Source: Bacillus sp. T3 (lineage in GTDB: Bacteria; Bacillota; Bacilli; Bacillales; Cytobacillaceae). From it: DNA of 64,000 bases. The stretch is taken from NCBI RefSeq assembly GCF_033449965.1, contig NZ_CP137761.1:4402001-4466000 (forward strand), given 5' to 3'. The stretch's first letter is position 1. The number at the start of each line of letters is the position of its first letter. The position numbers and the translations under genes were made by a program. The notes under the pieces were generated by a model that was not told the origin of the DNA, ran no database searches, and saw nothing but the letters and a program-made list of their open reading frames with translations. Shown one piece after another: positions 1 to 9,062 of this stretch.

Positions 1-312
1 GGACTTCTTATCCTTTAACAGCGGCGCAATCATCCTCACGACTGCGCCAAGCGAAACGATAATGATTAGACCACGATACGCAGGAAACAGCGCAGGGAAA
101 AGGAGGCGAACACTTCCTTCAAACGTCTGAATCCCACGCACTTCTTCATCACCCTTGGCATGCTTGGACATATAAAAAATATCAGCATTCCCAAATGTGT
201 GTCCCAGATTTCGTGCAAGCTCCACACCATGCTTCGTAATCGCAACAACGGCATAATCACTATGTTCACGAACGGAAATCGCCGGAATCACATTCTCCTC
301 TAAGGAAATCAT
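1..312 (-). CDS. cbiG: CbiG, cobalt-precorrin-5A hydrolase (N-terminal part, cut by window edge)
   Basis: The minus-strand frame from an ATG at 312 to the window edge encodes about 104 residues beginning MISLEENVIPAISV. It contains the CbiG N-terminal pattern 'AVVAITKHGVELA', followed by 'FPAYRGLIIIVSLGAVVR'. CbiG opens the delta-lactone of cobalt-precorrin-5A and releases acetaldehyde in the anaerobic B12 pathway. The start overlaps the cbiF stop as ATGA, so the two are translationally coupled, and it follows cbiF as in the B. megaterium cobI operon. The C-terminal part lies outside the window. The identification rests on the N-terminal third and on gene order. Confidence 0.85.
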   Translation of the reverse strand, partial: MISLEENVIPAISVREHSDYAVVAITKHGVELARNLGHTFGNADIFYMSKHAKGDEEVRGIQTFEGSVRLLFPALFPAYRGLIIIVSLGAVVRMIAPLLKDKKS

Positions 313-1085
313 TTCACATCGACCTTTCGGCGGTAGCCATGGGTAAAATGTTTATCATATAGCTTTGAACGATAGTCCTTATTATGAATATTCTCATCAA
401 GTGCCCAGCCGGCGAGTATCATCGCTTGACTGCGAATGCCATTCTTACGCAAATCTTCATCTAGATTTTTAACGGACGTCCGAATGATTTTCTGGTCCGG
501 CCACGTCGCTTTATACACAACCACTACCGGTGTCTCTTCACTCCAGCCAGCTTCAATTAACTCCTTCACTACCTTTTTCGTTAAAGTTGCACTTAAGAAT
601 AAGGCGATCGTACATTGATGAGTGGCTAAATCGCGAAGCTTTTCCAGTTCTGGAACAGGCGTCCGCCCCTCAGCACGTGTCAATATAACTGTTTGCGTCA
701 AATCAGGAATCGTCAATTCAGCTTCCGCAGCGGCTGCAGATGCAAACACTGAGCTAACACCTGGAATAATTTCAACCGCGATTCCGGCTTTTTTAACAAG
801 TGCGATTTGCTCCATAATCGCCCCATACATCGCCGGATCGCCCGTATGAACGCGAACAACCTTCTGCCCTTGTTGGATTTTTTCAACCATAATTCCAACC
901 ATTTCTTCCAAATGCATCCCGGCTGTTTTCAAGATTTCAGCTGATGGCTTGGCTTTTCGTACCAGCTCTTCACTAACTAGCGAATCGGCATATAAGACGA
1001 CGTCCGCCTCCTGCAACAGCTTTAAGCCCTTCACCGTAATCAAATCCGGGTCGCCAGCTCCTGCCCCTATTATGTATAACTTCAT
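309..1085 (-). CDS. cbiF: CbiF, cobalt-precorrin-4 C11-methyltransferase
   Basis: A 258-residue SAM-dependent tetrapyrrole methylase, the usual length for CbiF/CobM. The N-terminal nucleotide-binding stretch is IIGAGAGDPDLITVKG; the second conserved block is VHTGDPAMYGAIMEQ near residue 80, and IPGVSSVFASAAAA follows near residue 108. It methylates C11 of cobalt-precorrin-4 in the cytoplasm. The gene sits one base after cbiL and overlaps cbiG, inside the minus-strand cobalamin operon, so it should share the riboswitch control at 8712-9240. The frame is intact. CbiL and CbiH are paralogues; the AxVVLYADSLV segment near residue 30 favours CbiF. Confidence 0.95.
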   Translation of the reverse strand: MKLYIIGAGAGDPDLITVKGLKLLQEADVVLYADSLVSEELVRKAKPSAEILKTAGMHLEEMVGIMVEKIQQGQKVVRVHTGDPAMYGAIMEQIALVKKAGIAVEIIPGVSSVFASAAAAEAELTIPDLTQTVILTRAEGRTPVPELEKLRDLATHQCTIALFLSATLTKKVVKELIEAGWSEETPVVVVYKATWPDQKIIRTSVKNLDEDLRKNGIRSQAMILAGWALDENIHNKDYRSKLYDKHFTHGYRRKVDVK

Positions 1086-1086
1086 C

Positions 1087-1788
1087 TTATTTTCTCACCA
1101 CCATTAATGATAAATATTCCAAATCTACACCCTCAAGCTCCGACGCCTTCCAAATGATCTCCTCATCAGAAGTAACCTTCGTCACAACCGAAGCCTTCTC
1201 AAGTAAATCAAGCTCTTTTAATAACCCAAGCATCGAATCAATGACCTTTGCTACTTTGATAAAAATAATGCAGTCATGGTCTTGTATTACTTTTTTCATC
1301 GTCTCAGCATCGGCCTGTGCCGGTACAATCGCAACTTTCTCATCGCCATCCGCAAGCGGCAGCCCTAATCTTGCCGCAGCACCATTAATAGAAGAAATTC
1401 CAGGTACGACCTCAATCGGTACCTCTGGATAACGCTCCTGCATTAAACGCATCATATGAATGAAGGTGCTATAAAGCATTGGATCTCCTTCTGTCACAAA
1501 AGCGACGTCCTTCCCCTCTTGAAGCTTTTCCCACACACTCTCAACTGTTTCATTCCATCTTTTATCCAAAACCTCTTGGTCTTTCGTCATTGGAAAGACG
1601 AGACCAATTAGTTCTTTTTCGTGAGGCTGAAAGTAACAATCAATGATTTTTTGCGCATAGCTTTTACTGCCGCGCTGTTTTTTCGGATAAGCAATGACCG
1701 CAGCTTCCTTTAATTTTCGAAACGCTTTGACCGTAATTAATTCTGGGTCACCAGGACCGACCCCGAGACCATATAATGTTCCTAGCAT
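1087..1788 (-). CDS. cbiL: CbiL, cobalt-precorrin-2 C20-methyltransferase
   Basis: A tetrapyrrole methylase of about 233 residues. The longer open frame starts at 1818, but the ATG at 1788 (MLGTLYGLGVGPGDPELIT) follows a GGAAGGGG ribosome site and avoids overlap with cbiET, so it is preferred. Motifs are GVGPGDPELITVKA at the N-terminus, VTEGDPMLYSTFIHM near residue 90, and VPGISSINGAAARLGLPL. The 'YPKKQRGSKSYA' segment is typical of CbiL/CobI. The enzyme adds the C20 methyl group that is later lost on ring contraction. It lies between cbiET and cbiF in the operon. The frame is intact. Confidence 0.93.
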   Translation of the reverse strand: MLGTLYGLGVGPGDPELITVKAFRKLKEAAVIAYPKKQRGSKSYAQKIIDCYFQPHEKELIGLVFPMTKDQEVLDKRWNETVESVWEKLQEGKDVAFVTEGDPMLYSTFIHMMRLMQERYPEVPIEVVPGISSINGAAARLGLPLADGDEKVAIVPAQADAETMKKVIQDHDCIIFIKVAKVIDSMLGLLKELDLLEKASVVTKVTSDEEIIWKASELEGVDLEYLSLMVVRK

Positions 1789-1789
1789 T

Positions 1790-2985
1790 CTATTCCCCTT
1801 CCTCACGCTCTGCAGCAATGATGTAGATTGGATTTAATGATTCAAATCTTGTTAAATTCAATATCGGCTGACTTCTGGAGATTTGTACTAACGTAATGTC
1901 CGTTTTATAGCCTCGTTCCTTAAACAAAGCAACGGCCTCAGCCAAATTTTCTATCGTCACCGCATTTAAGACGATTCGTCCGTTTTCGCGTAAACGGCTG
2001 CAGCACACATCAAGGATGTCAGCCATACCACCGCCAGTCCCACCAATAAAGACCGCATCTGGAGCTGGGAAATCCGCCAAACCATCAGGTGCTTTACCAT
2101 GTTTGACAGTGGCATCAACGCGGAACTTTGCCAGATTTTCGCGGCAGTTTTCTAAATCGGCCTCGTTCTTTTCAATCGCAAAGACCTTTCCTTCACGTGC
2201 AATCCTGCCCGCTTCAATCGCAACAGAACCCGTACATGTACCAATATCCCAAACAATGCTGTCTTTCTTTAATCTCAATGCACTAATGCTTAATGTTCGT
2301 ACTTCTTTTTTTGTAATTAAGCCCTTTAACGGCTTTCGTTGTATAAACTGCTCATCGTCAATTCCTAGTGGCCAGACTGGTCCTTCCCCAATTTTTTTTA
2401 AAATCACCACATTAAGCGGAGAGAACTCGGTATCCAGCATTTCCTCTAATTGAAACCAGCGGCAATGCTCTGCCTCTCCACCAAGATTTTCAGCTACAAA
2501 CGCTTCATATTCTATCATGCCAAATGATAATAAATAGTTTGCAAGTTTGTTTGGTGTATTTTCAACATCCGTTAAAATCGCAACCTTCTCCTTGCAGTCG
2601 ATTCGCTGAGCGAGCCCCTTCATGCTTCGCCCATGCACACTCGTCAAATAAGCATCGTGCCATCTCTCGCCCATTCTGGCAAACGCAAGCTGAATCGAGC
2701 TGACAGCCGGGTAAATCTCGATCGGCACCTTGCTTGCTAGGAAACTGCCAATCCCGTAAAATAACGGATCTCCAGAAGCTAGAATCACAACATTTCGCTC
2801 CTCGGTTTGCAATCTTTCAACTAATGAGGTTAATCCTCCCTCAATCGCGACCTTTTCCCCACGTAGTCTGGAAAAAAGCTAAGATGCCGTTTTCCACCAA
2901 TTAACACATCACTTTGATCAATCCAATTTTCATAGAGCGGCATTAGCCCTTGCTTGCCATCATCGCCGATTCCAATCATCTTCAT
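1790..2985 (-). CDS. cbiET: CbiET, fused cobalt-precorrin-7 C5-methyltransferase / C15-methyltransferase (decarboxylating); frameshifted in this assembly
   Basis: The fused bifunctional enzyme seen in Bacillus. Translation starts at ATG 2985 (MKMIGIGDDGKQGLMPLYEN), inside the end of cbiD. After 'GGKRHLSFF' the frame breaks between about 2853 and 2878, beside an A6 run, and resumes as GEKVAIEGGLTSLVERLQTEER. The N-terminal CbiE half carries ILASGDPLFYGIGSF. The C-terminal CbiT half carries the SAM motif VWDIGTCTGSVAIEAGR and GGTGGGMADILD. The whole gene would be about 398 codons, normal for CbiET. I regard the frameshift as a one-base assembly error; if real, the CbiE half would be cut off. 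Confidence 0.88.
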
Positions 2986-4099
2986 TGATTTCCCCACTGC
3001 GGACCGCCTCCCCTAAAAATTCTCCCTTAAGTGTATATAGCGTCATGCTCACTTCGATTCCACCGCCAACCTCTTTTAATGCCTCACTACAGCAATACTC
3101 GCACAGCTTTGCAAAAAAAGAATGAATTTCAGCAGCAACCATCATATCGCCAACCTGTGAAGCGGTATTGGCTCCAATGATTTTTTCATAATACTCCACT
3201 GGCGCCCCTGCTTCCGCTGCAATTTTTGCTAAAAAAGAAAAATCAACCTCTGCACTTTTCGAGTGAACCATCATTACACCTTGGGCAACCTTTGAAAATT
3301 TCCCCATCATCCCAACCATTGAAACACGTTTTAAGCCAACCCGTTTACACTGTTTTAGTGTAAACCCAACAAAATCACCCATCTCAATAAATGCCTCTTC
3401 AGGAAGGTGAGGGTACTTCTGCATCGCATACTTTTCGCTACGCCCACCTGTTGTGATGACGACATGCTCGCATCCACTGGCCCGTGCGACATTCAACGCT
3501 TGGACGATGCTTGCTTTATAGGCTGACGTCGAAAATGGGACGACAATTCCACGCGTCCCTAAAATCGAAATTCCACCCAATATCCCTAAGCGGCCATTCA
3601 GTGTTTTTTTCGCAATTTCCACACCATCTGGTACAGAAATCACGATTTGCACACCTTTTTCAATGGCAAACTCCTGAAGCACTTGTTCTGCGGTTTCCGC
3701 AATCTTTTGCCGTGGTACAGGATTGATGGCCGCTTCGCCTACCTGAATGGGCAGACCCTCTTTCGTCACTCGACCAACGCCAATCCCACCATCCAAGCTA
3801 ATTCCAGGTTGGTTGGTCCACGTAACCGTTGCAATGATTTCAGCACCGTGTGTGGCATCGGGATCATCGCCGCCGTCTTTAATCACAGTTGCCGAGACCT
3901 TTTCATTGGCGCTGATTTCACAGCCTTCAATTTGAAAGGTTGCGAATCGGCCAACAGGTAGATAAATTGTTGTTTCTGTTTGCGGCTCGTTTGTGATTAA
4001 TGCTATAAGCGCTGCTTTTGTCGCCGCAGTCGCACAGGCTCCAGTCGTATATCCTTGTCTTAATTTTTTCTGCTGAGGTTTCTCTTGAACTTCGGTCAT
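2960..4099 (-). CDS. cbiD: CbiD, cobalt-precorrin-5B C1-methyltransferase
   Basis: The family-defining LRQGYTTGACATAATKAALIAL lies near the N-terminus, with PVGRFATF, GDDPDATHGAEI and VTIGGIG-type glycine-rich blocks after it. CbiD methylates C1 during ring contraction and has no homology to the other SAM methylases. The open frame runs up to 4207, but residues 1-36 of that frame are encoded by the repeat at 4131-4234 and the spacer. The ATG at 4099 (MTEVQEKPQQKK) gives the normal protein of about 379 residues and is chosen. The C-terminus overlaps the start of cbiET by 26 bases. An in-frame N-terminal extension cannot be excluded from sequence alone. Confidence 0.93.
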   Translation of the reverse strand: MTEVQEKPQQKKLRQGYTTGACATAATKAALIALITNEPQTETTIYLPVGRFATFQIEGCEISANEKVSATVIKDGGDDPDATHGAEIIATVTWTNQPGISLDGGIGVGRVTKEGLPIQVGEAAINPVPRQKIAETAEQVLQEFAIEKGVQIVISVPDGVEIAKKTLNGRLGILGGISILGTRGIVVPFSTSAYKASIVQALNVARASGCEHVVITTGGRSEKYAMQKYPHLPEEAFIEMGDFVGFTLKQCKRVGLKRVSMVGMMGKFSKVAQGVMMVHSKSAEVDFSFLAKIAAEAGAPVEYYEKIIGANTASQVGDMMVAAEIHSFFAKLCEYCCSEALKEVGGGIEVSMTLYTLKGEFLGEAVRSGEINEDDWNRR

Positions 4100-4130
4100 C
4101 GCTTTCGTTGATTCCTCGCTTAGTTCTTTT

Positions 4131-4234
4131 TTGTTAGATTTGTCTGTTGATTTCCGATGCTCCCGTAGGAGTCTCGTGCCTTCCACTCCAATCAACAGAT
4201 CACTCAAAAATCAACAACGTTCTTTAACACAGCC
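4131..4234. repeat. Type-1 GC-rich imperfect palindromic repeat, short copy (between cbiC and cbiD)
   Basis: It shares TTGTCTGTTGATTTCCG, AGGAGTCTCG, CCTTCCACTCCAATCAACAG and TCAACAACGTTCTTTAACAC with the copies at 8411-8592, 37847-38157 and 48619-48765. The central part is deleted here, leaving about 104 bases. It lies inside the cobalamin operon and is open in the frame of cbiD, adding an artificial-looking N-terminal extension (GVEGTRLLREHRKST). Confidence 0.85.
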
Positions 4235-4249
4235 ATTTATAAAAAATTA

Positions 4250-4897
4250 CTATCTTTGTTCTGCTAATAATGTTAGGGCGTTTAGTGCGGCTACGGTTAC
4301 GGTGCTTCCGCCTTTTCTGCCAATATTAGTGATAAACGGAATATCGAGTTTCGCTAGCTCTTCCTTTGATTCAGCAGCTGAAACAAAACCAACTGGCAAA
4401 CCGATGACTAACCCAGGTCTTGCTTCTCCCTCTTTCACGAGACGAATGAGCTCAAGCAGTGCCGTTGGTGCATTTCCAATCGCATAAATACCACCATCGG
4501 CTTCATGAATCGCTTTTCTCATCGAAATAATCGCTCGTGTTGTGTTCAAGCGCTTAGCTTCCTCAACAACATCCGCATCTGAAATATAAACCTTAACTTC
4601 ACCGCCGTATTTTTCAATTCTTGCTTTATTCACTCCACTTTGAATCATTTGCACATCGGCAACGACCTTTTTTCCGCTCCGAATGGCATTAATCCCCGCT
4701 TCAATCGCATCACGGTGAAAGACTAGGCTTTTTCCTAATTCAAAATCAGCAGAAGCATGAATCACCCTTTGTGCCACACGGTATTGCTCCGGTGTAAAAC
4801 CATGCTCCCCTACCTCTTCATCAATCATTTGAAAGCTAACTGATTCGATTTGCTGTGGTTGAACCGTTACCGGTTTAAAATCTGTACGAAAATCCAT
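4250..4897 (-). CDS. cbiC: CbiC, cobalt-precorrin-8 methylmutase
   Basis: About 215 residues. CbiC/CobH moves the methyl group from C11 to C12, producing cobyrinate. The catalytic His is in RVIHASADFELGKSLVF; further family blocks are KKVVADVQMIQSGVNK, IYAIGNAPTALLELI and PVGFVSAAESKEEL. Two in-frame ATGs exist, at 4906 and 4897. The first lies one base after the AAGGGAG ribosome site, so the second (MDFRTDFKPVTVQ), eight bases away, is the better start. It lies 14 bases after cbiJ. The repeat at 4131-4234 separates it from cbiD. Confidence 0.95.
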   Translation of the reverse strand: MDFRTDFKPVTVQPQQIESVSFQMIDEEVGEHGFTPEQYRVAQRVIHASADFELGKSLVFHRDAIEAGINAIRSGKKVVADVQMIQSGVNKARIEKYGGEVKVYISDADVVEEAKRLNTTRAIISMRKAIHEADGGIYAIGNAPTALLELIRLVKEGEARPGLVIGLPVGFVSAAESKEELAKLDIPFITNIGRKGGSTVTVAALNALTLLAEQR

Positions 4898-4911
4898 TGA
4901 TTCCATCTCCC

Positions 4912-5699
4912 TTATTTTTTTGTGTCTGATTCCTGCAAAGGAACCACTTCCATCAACGCTGAAAGCACACCCTCAAAGTTTTGATAAACATGGCCATATT
5001 CTAGCTTTGGTCGATGAATCATCACCACTTCAATTCCTAACTCTTTGGCAGCAGCCATCTTTTCACCAACCGAGCCGATTTTCCCGCTTTCCTTTGTAAT
5101 CATCAACGTAACCCCATACTGTTGATAAAGCGCCAAATCAAATTCCTTCGTAAACGGCCCTTGGATCGCGATAATATTCTTTTGCGGAAAACCTAATGAT
5201 TCACATTTTTCAAGATTATCCAGACGGGGCAGCATCCGCGCGAGCAAACGCACATCTGGATCGGATAGTAATTTTTCAGTAAAAATCTGTAGCGTTTTAC
5301 TCCCAGTTGTAAGCAAAACGACTCCTTTTTCTCGGCTGCCAGATTGGCTGCCTCAACATAGCTCTCCACAACCGTCAGTTTTTCATATTGATAGTCTTGC
5401 GATTCTCGTTCATAGCGAATATAGGGAACACCAGCCTGCTCTGCAGCCTGAATTGCATTCCGCGATGCTTCCTCAGCGAACGGGTGACTCCCATCAACAA
5501 CTGCATGTATGCCTTGTTCAACAATTAAACTCGCCATCTCTGAAGATGTTAATCTTCCAATCTTTACTGCAAGTCCAGCCGCTTTAAGTTCCATTGCTGC
5601 ATTGTCGGTAACCACTGTAGTCAAAAGCTCGTAACCTGCTCCATTGATTTTTCTAGCAAGTGCACGAGCGTCACTTGTACCAGCTAAGACGAGAATCAT
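4912..5699 (-). CDS. cbiJ: CbiJ, cobalt-precorrin-6A reductase; frameshifted in this assembly
   Basis: The N-terminal frame from ATG 5699 begins MILVLAGTSDARALARKI, the NAD(P)H-binding start of CbiJ/CobK, and has VVDGSHPFAEEASRNAI. After 'ANLAAEKKE' the frame is lost at about 5322-5330, next to a T5 run. The next frame continues VVLLTTGSKTLQIF and then RLLARMLPRLDNLEKCESLG, IIAIQGPFTKEFD and TKESGKIGSVGEKMAAAKELG, which is the CbiJ C-terminus. Together they give about 262 codons, the normal length. CbiJ reduces cobalt-precorrin-6A to 6B. The start overlaps the cbiX stop by four bases. The break is most likely an indel error. Confidence 0.9.
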
Positions 5700-6679
5700 C
5701 GTACAACATCAGCCTTTTCTTGATGGTCGTGATGATGTTCGTGGCTATGGTCATGTTCGTGGTGGTGATGATGCTCATGATCATGATGGTGATGTGCATG
5801 CCCGTGGTCATGATCATGGTGATGATGGTGATGTGCATGCCCGTGGTCATGATCATGGTGATGATGGTGATCGATGTGCTCCATTGCCTCAATTCGATAA
5901 ATACACGTATCACAATTCATCTTTACTTCATCCTGCAAAGCCTCATTCACACGGTCTAATAGAATACTTTCTAATTTTGGATGAAAGCCAAAATAGCCAG
6001 CCAGCTTGAACTCAACCTCAGGATATTTTGCTTTAAACTCCTCAAGCATGTTAATCAAACGTTTGATTAGAATTCCGGTAAATAAAAAGTAAGGTAAAAT
6101 CATTACTTTTTTCGCTCCGAGTTTAATACACCGCTCAATACCAGCATCGACTAGTGGATCTGTAACTCCCATGAACGCCGCTTCAACAAGCTGGTAATTT
6201 GTCTTCTCCCAAAATAACCGCGCCATTTTATACAAATCACTATTGGCATCAGGGTCACTACCACCGCGCCCTAATAGGAGAACTGCACTGTCTTGCTCAG
6301 GCCTGTTCACATCTTCCCCTATTTCTTCTAATCTTGTTTTTAAAATCGATATGTTTTCCTCATGGATCCCAATTGGACGACCGTACGTAAGTTGAATATG
6401 CGGATATTTGGCGCGCGCTTCGTCGATTGCTGCAGGGATATGAATCTTCGAATGACCTGCTGGAAGGAGCATAATTGGAATCACAACGATGTGACTCGCT
6501 CCTTTTTGCACACATTGATCAATCCCTTGTGGGACAGTAGGTAATTCAAATTCCAAAAAACACGTTTCAACTAACAAAGACTGGTCTATACGTCCCTTCA
6601 TCTTCTGGATAAATTGGCGGACTTGATCATTTCCTTCTGGATCTCTACTTCCATGCCCTACAAATAAAATCGACTTCAT
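5696..6679 (-). CDS. cbiX: CbiX, sirohydrochlorin cobaltochelatase with His-rich C-terminal tail
   Basis: A 327-residue chelatase that inserts Co2+ into sirohydrochlorin. Each of the two CbiX-type domains has its own pattern: ILFVGHGSRDPEGN with the metal-binding His at the N-terminus, and AVLLLGRGGSDPDANSDLYKMARL near residue 133. An MNCDTC (MxCxxC) motif near residue 254 matches the Fe-S site of long Bacillus CbiX. Residues 268-318 are almost entirely His, Asp, Glu, Gly and Ala, a probable metal store or buffer. Start ATG 6679 follows GGGGAGGAAG. The His tail is encoded partly by a 39-bp tandem repeat. Confidence 0.96.
   Translation of the reverse strand: MKSILFVGHGSRDPEGNDQVRQFIQKMKGRIDQSLLVETCFLEFELPTVPQGIDQCVQKGASHIVVIPIMLLPAGHSKIHIPAAIDEARAKYPHIQLTYGRPIGIHEENISILKTRLEEIGEDVNRPEQDSAVLLLGRGGSDPDANSDLYKMARLFWEKTNYQLVEAAFMGVTDPLVDAGIERCIKLGAKKVMILPYFLFTGILIKRLINMLEEFKAKYPEVEFKLAGYFGFHPKLESILLDRVNEALQDEVKMNCDTCIYRIEAMEHIDHHHHHDHDHGHAHHHHHHDHDHGHAHHHHDHEHHHHHEHDHSHEHHHDHQEKADVVR
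5785..5871. repeat. 39-bp tandem repeat encoding the CbiX His-rich tail
   Basis: A 39-bp unit starting GATGGTGATGTGCATGCCCG occurs at 5785 and again, essentially identical, at 5824, with a partial third copy at 5863. On the minus strand each unit encodes 13 residues of the HHHHHHDHDHGHA type. The near identity at DNA level points to recent duplication, so tail length probably varies between strains. Confidence 0.85.
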
Positions 6680-6718
6680 AATACTTCCTCCCCTTTGTCC
6701 ATTAGTCTAATGCTGCTG

Positions 6719-8327
6719 TTAATCTCCACATAATGCAGGTTGTATCGCCAGCTTCGGCGTAATATCGATATGTACAAAGCCTTGTACTTGTTTTACACGC
6801 TTAAAGTATTTAAAAAAGCGCTCATTCGGATAGCCATTCTCTTTATAGTCGTGAATGATTCCTTCAATGATGCCAATGATTTCGTCTGGCTGAATCCCTT
6901 CGGCAACAATTTGCCCTGGATGACCAGTACGACCAACCGTTTTTCCCCTAAAAACAAATCAAATGCGCCAGAGCGATAGACAATGCCGATATCTTCACGA
7001 ACTGCACCATAACAAGCCATACCACAGCCATTGAAACCGAGCTTTAGCTCCTTCGGAAGGGTAAGACCTCCGAGCCGCTTCTGCAATTCTTCCGCAAAAG
7101 GAATGCTTTCCTTTTTATCGCCGTCACAAAAATCACAAGCTTTTATCGTCAACACATCACCGACTGGCGCAAGCATGAACCCAGCCTCTGATAATTGGTT
7201 CGTAATCGCATCAGGATTTGATGTTGGGATTTGCAGCTTTAACTGATGGTCCTGTGTATACTCCAGTACGCCATGTTCACCAACGACTTCCGCAAGTAAC
7301 AGCATTTGCTGTGCGGTAAATTTCTTATTTGCTACACCAGGGCTTACGGCTAGTTCAAAAATCGATTCAGCCACATGCTGCACTTGAGTTGGTTGCACGT
7401 CACCCTTGTCCCCATTCGCCAGTTGCATGGCCATTTCTGCTAAATCCCTGAATGAGAGCTCATCTTTTTTTCAGTTTGAACCTGAGTAATTGGATTCACC
7501 TGATCTAACGCCCAAGGCTCTGCTTCTTTTTGCAGGCGCTGATGTAGCTTTAACGGTTGTTCTGATTGATTTAATGTATACTTCCGTTGATATCCGCGCG
7601 GTGTGATCATTAAATCTTGATATAAAAAGGTGGATGAATTCCCGACAATAACTGTCGTTAACATCCCAATTTCATGATTTAGCATTTCTTCTAAATTTGT
7701 GACCACCACCTGCTCCCGATCACGGTAAGCACTTTTCACCAAACCAACTGGAGTTTCAGGGGAACGGTACTTCAGCAGAATTTTTTGTGCCTCCGCTATT
7801 TGTCGCGTTCTTCTCCCACTTTTGGGATTATAAAAGGCAATAATAAAGTCCGTTTTGGCTGCAGCTTCAATTCTGCTTTCAATCAAATTCCATGGTGTCA
7901 AATGATCACTCAAGCTGATGGTACAAGCATCATGCATCACTGGTGCTCCTAACAGGGAAGCACATGAATTGATCGCAGAAATGCCCGGAACAATTTCAAC
8001 CTCGACACCGGTTTCTTTGTTCCAGCCCTTCTCGATTAACACTTCATAAATAAGACCAGCCATTCCATACACACCGGCATCTCCACTCGAGATAACCGCG
8101 ACTTTATTGCCTCGTTCTGCTTGCTTTACTGCTTCTTGTGCCCGACTTACTTCCTCGGTCATTCCTGTGCTGATAATTTCCTGATCCGTTATCAGTCCTT
8201 CGATTAAATCCACATATGTTTTGTAGCCGATCACCATATTACTTTCTTGAATGGCCTCTCTCGCTCTATCCGTGACATGTTCAAAGCTTCCTGGACCAAA
8301 TCCAATAACGAGTAGTTTTCCTTTCAT
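6719..8327 (-). CDS. cbiH60: CbiH60, cobalt-factor III C17-methyltransferase fused to a nitrite/sulfite-reductase-like Fe-S domain; two frameshifts in this assembly
   Basis: First gene of the operon; ATG 8327 follows an AGGAGGAATAAAA site. Residues 1-240 are CbiH (LLVIGFGPGSFEHVTDRARE, ISSGDAGVYGMAGLIYEV, GYKTYVDLI). The frame breaks at a T7 run (7465-7471) and continues as DELSFRDLAEMAMQLANG into a ferredoxin-nitrite-reductase-like domain with ACDFCDGDKKE and GFNGCGMACYGAV cysteines for a 4Fe-4S cluster. A second break at the T5/C4 run (6940-6948) hides the end, which in the other frame reads GKTVGRTGHPGQIVAEGIQP down to a TAA at 6719. The total of about 537 codons matches the 60-kDa CbiH60 of B. 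megaterium. It makes the ring-contracted product of factor III. Confidence 0.9.
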
Positions 8328-8410
8328 TTTTATTCCTCCTTTTCCATTTCAATGGCTTAGCAAAGCCTTTCCATACTATTCATCTTGAAGTGCTATTCTT
8401 AATCACAAGA

Positions 8411-8592
8411 CTGTGTTAAATTTGTCTGTTGATTTCCGTTCCAGGTGCTCCCTTTCCGCGGGGAGTCCGGGAGCCTCCTCGGCGTTTTACGCCTGTGGGG
8501 TCTCCCGCGACACCTTCTCCCGCAGGAGTCTCGCACCTTCCACTCCAATCAACAGAGTGTACTAAAAATCAACATCGTTCTTTAACACAGCC
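8411..8592. repeat. Type-1 GC-rich imperfect palindromic repeat, full copy in the cobalamin leader
   Basis: It is bounded by CTGTGTTAAA at 8411 and TTTAACACAGCC at 8592, which are inverted relative to each other, and carries GTTGATTTCCG, CTTTCCGCGGGGAG, AGGAGTCTCGCACC and CCACTCCAATCAACAG. It lies between the second leader terminator and cbiH60, so it is transcribed as part of the operon leader. Confidence 0.88.
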
Positions 8593-8598
8593 AATCAC

Positions 8599-8625
8599 AA
8601 AAAAACACCCCTACGAAGAGGGGTG
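8599..8625 (-). terminator. Intrinsic terminator after cobalamin riboswitch B
   Basis: On the minus strand, CACCCCT-TCTTCG-AGGGGTG-type arms (8619-8625 with 8606-8612) are followed directly by seven U residues (A7 at 8599-8605). It is placed 87 bases after the B12 box of the second riboswitch, which suits ligand-controlled termination ahead of cbiH60. Confidence 0.85.
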
Positions 8626-8711
8626 CGTAAAAAATACATAATAAAGCTAGATCATGCATTCAACACACTTCCACCCATAGTCCCGTAGGTAAATAGAAGT
8701 ATCTAGGTAAA

Positions 8712-8872
8712 GGCAGGTCTCCTGACTTTGGTTCATGGTTCCATTGCGTCTTCCCAATTGTTCTTTAGTGACATCCTTGCAATGGAGCTCCCCTATACAG
8801 TGGCGGGTACCGTGACGGATTTGTCTACCGTTCTTCCCTTTTCACACAAACCATTTTGTTTGTGCACCTTTT
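8712..8872 (-). promoter_or_regulatory. Cobalamin riboswitch B (operon-proximal)
   Basis: The minus strand carries AGGTGC at the 5' side, GAAAAGGGAAGAACGGT, CCCGCCACTGTATA, and the B12 box AGTCAGGAGACCTGCC at 8712-8727, in the order of the AdoCbl riboswitch core. A terminator follows at 8599-8625. Binding of adenosylcobalamin is expected to favour that terminator and turn off the cbi operon. It is the second of two such elements in the same leader. Confidence 0.93.
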
Positions 8873-8937
8873 CCTAAATAGTTTATTTAGTTTTTGTCGT
8901 AATTTTTGTGACGTTGTAAATCTGCGAGTGAAACCAT

Positions 8938-8969
8938 AAAAAAATCCGTCCAGCTAAGTTGGACGGATT
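8938..8969 (-). terminator. Intrinsic terminator after cobalamin riboswitch A
   Basis: The arms ATCCGTCCA (8944-8952) and TGGACGGAT (8960-8968) form a perfect 9-bp stem. On the minus strand it is followed by U7 from the A7 run at 8938-8944. It lies 94 bases after the B12 box of riboswitch A and upstream of riboswitch B. Confidence 0.88.
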
Positions 8970-9062
8970 GGATAAAACGAATGAAAACGCAAAAGGACAG
9001 GCCTTTATCTGCAAACGTCTCACATTCTCCATCCCCGAAGAAGCTGAAAGCGAATCAATTAA

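Noticed and set aside
5785..5871. Repeated 39-bp units that could look like a CRISPR array or satellite
   Set aside because: The units are directly adjacent without spacers and lie in frame in the His-rich tail of CbiX.
6793..8327. Separate cbiH and stand-alone nitrite-reductase-like genes
   Set aside because: One base in a T7 run joins them into the known CbiH60 fusion, with sensible residues across the join and the right total length.
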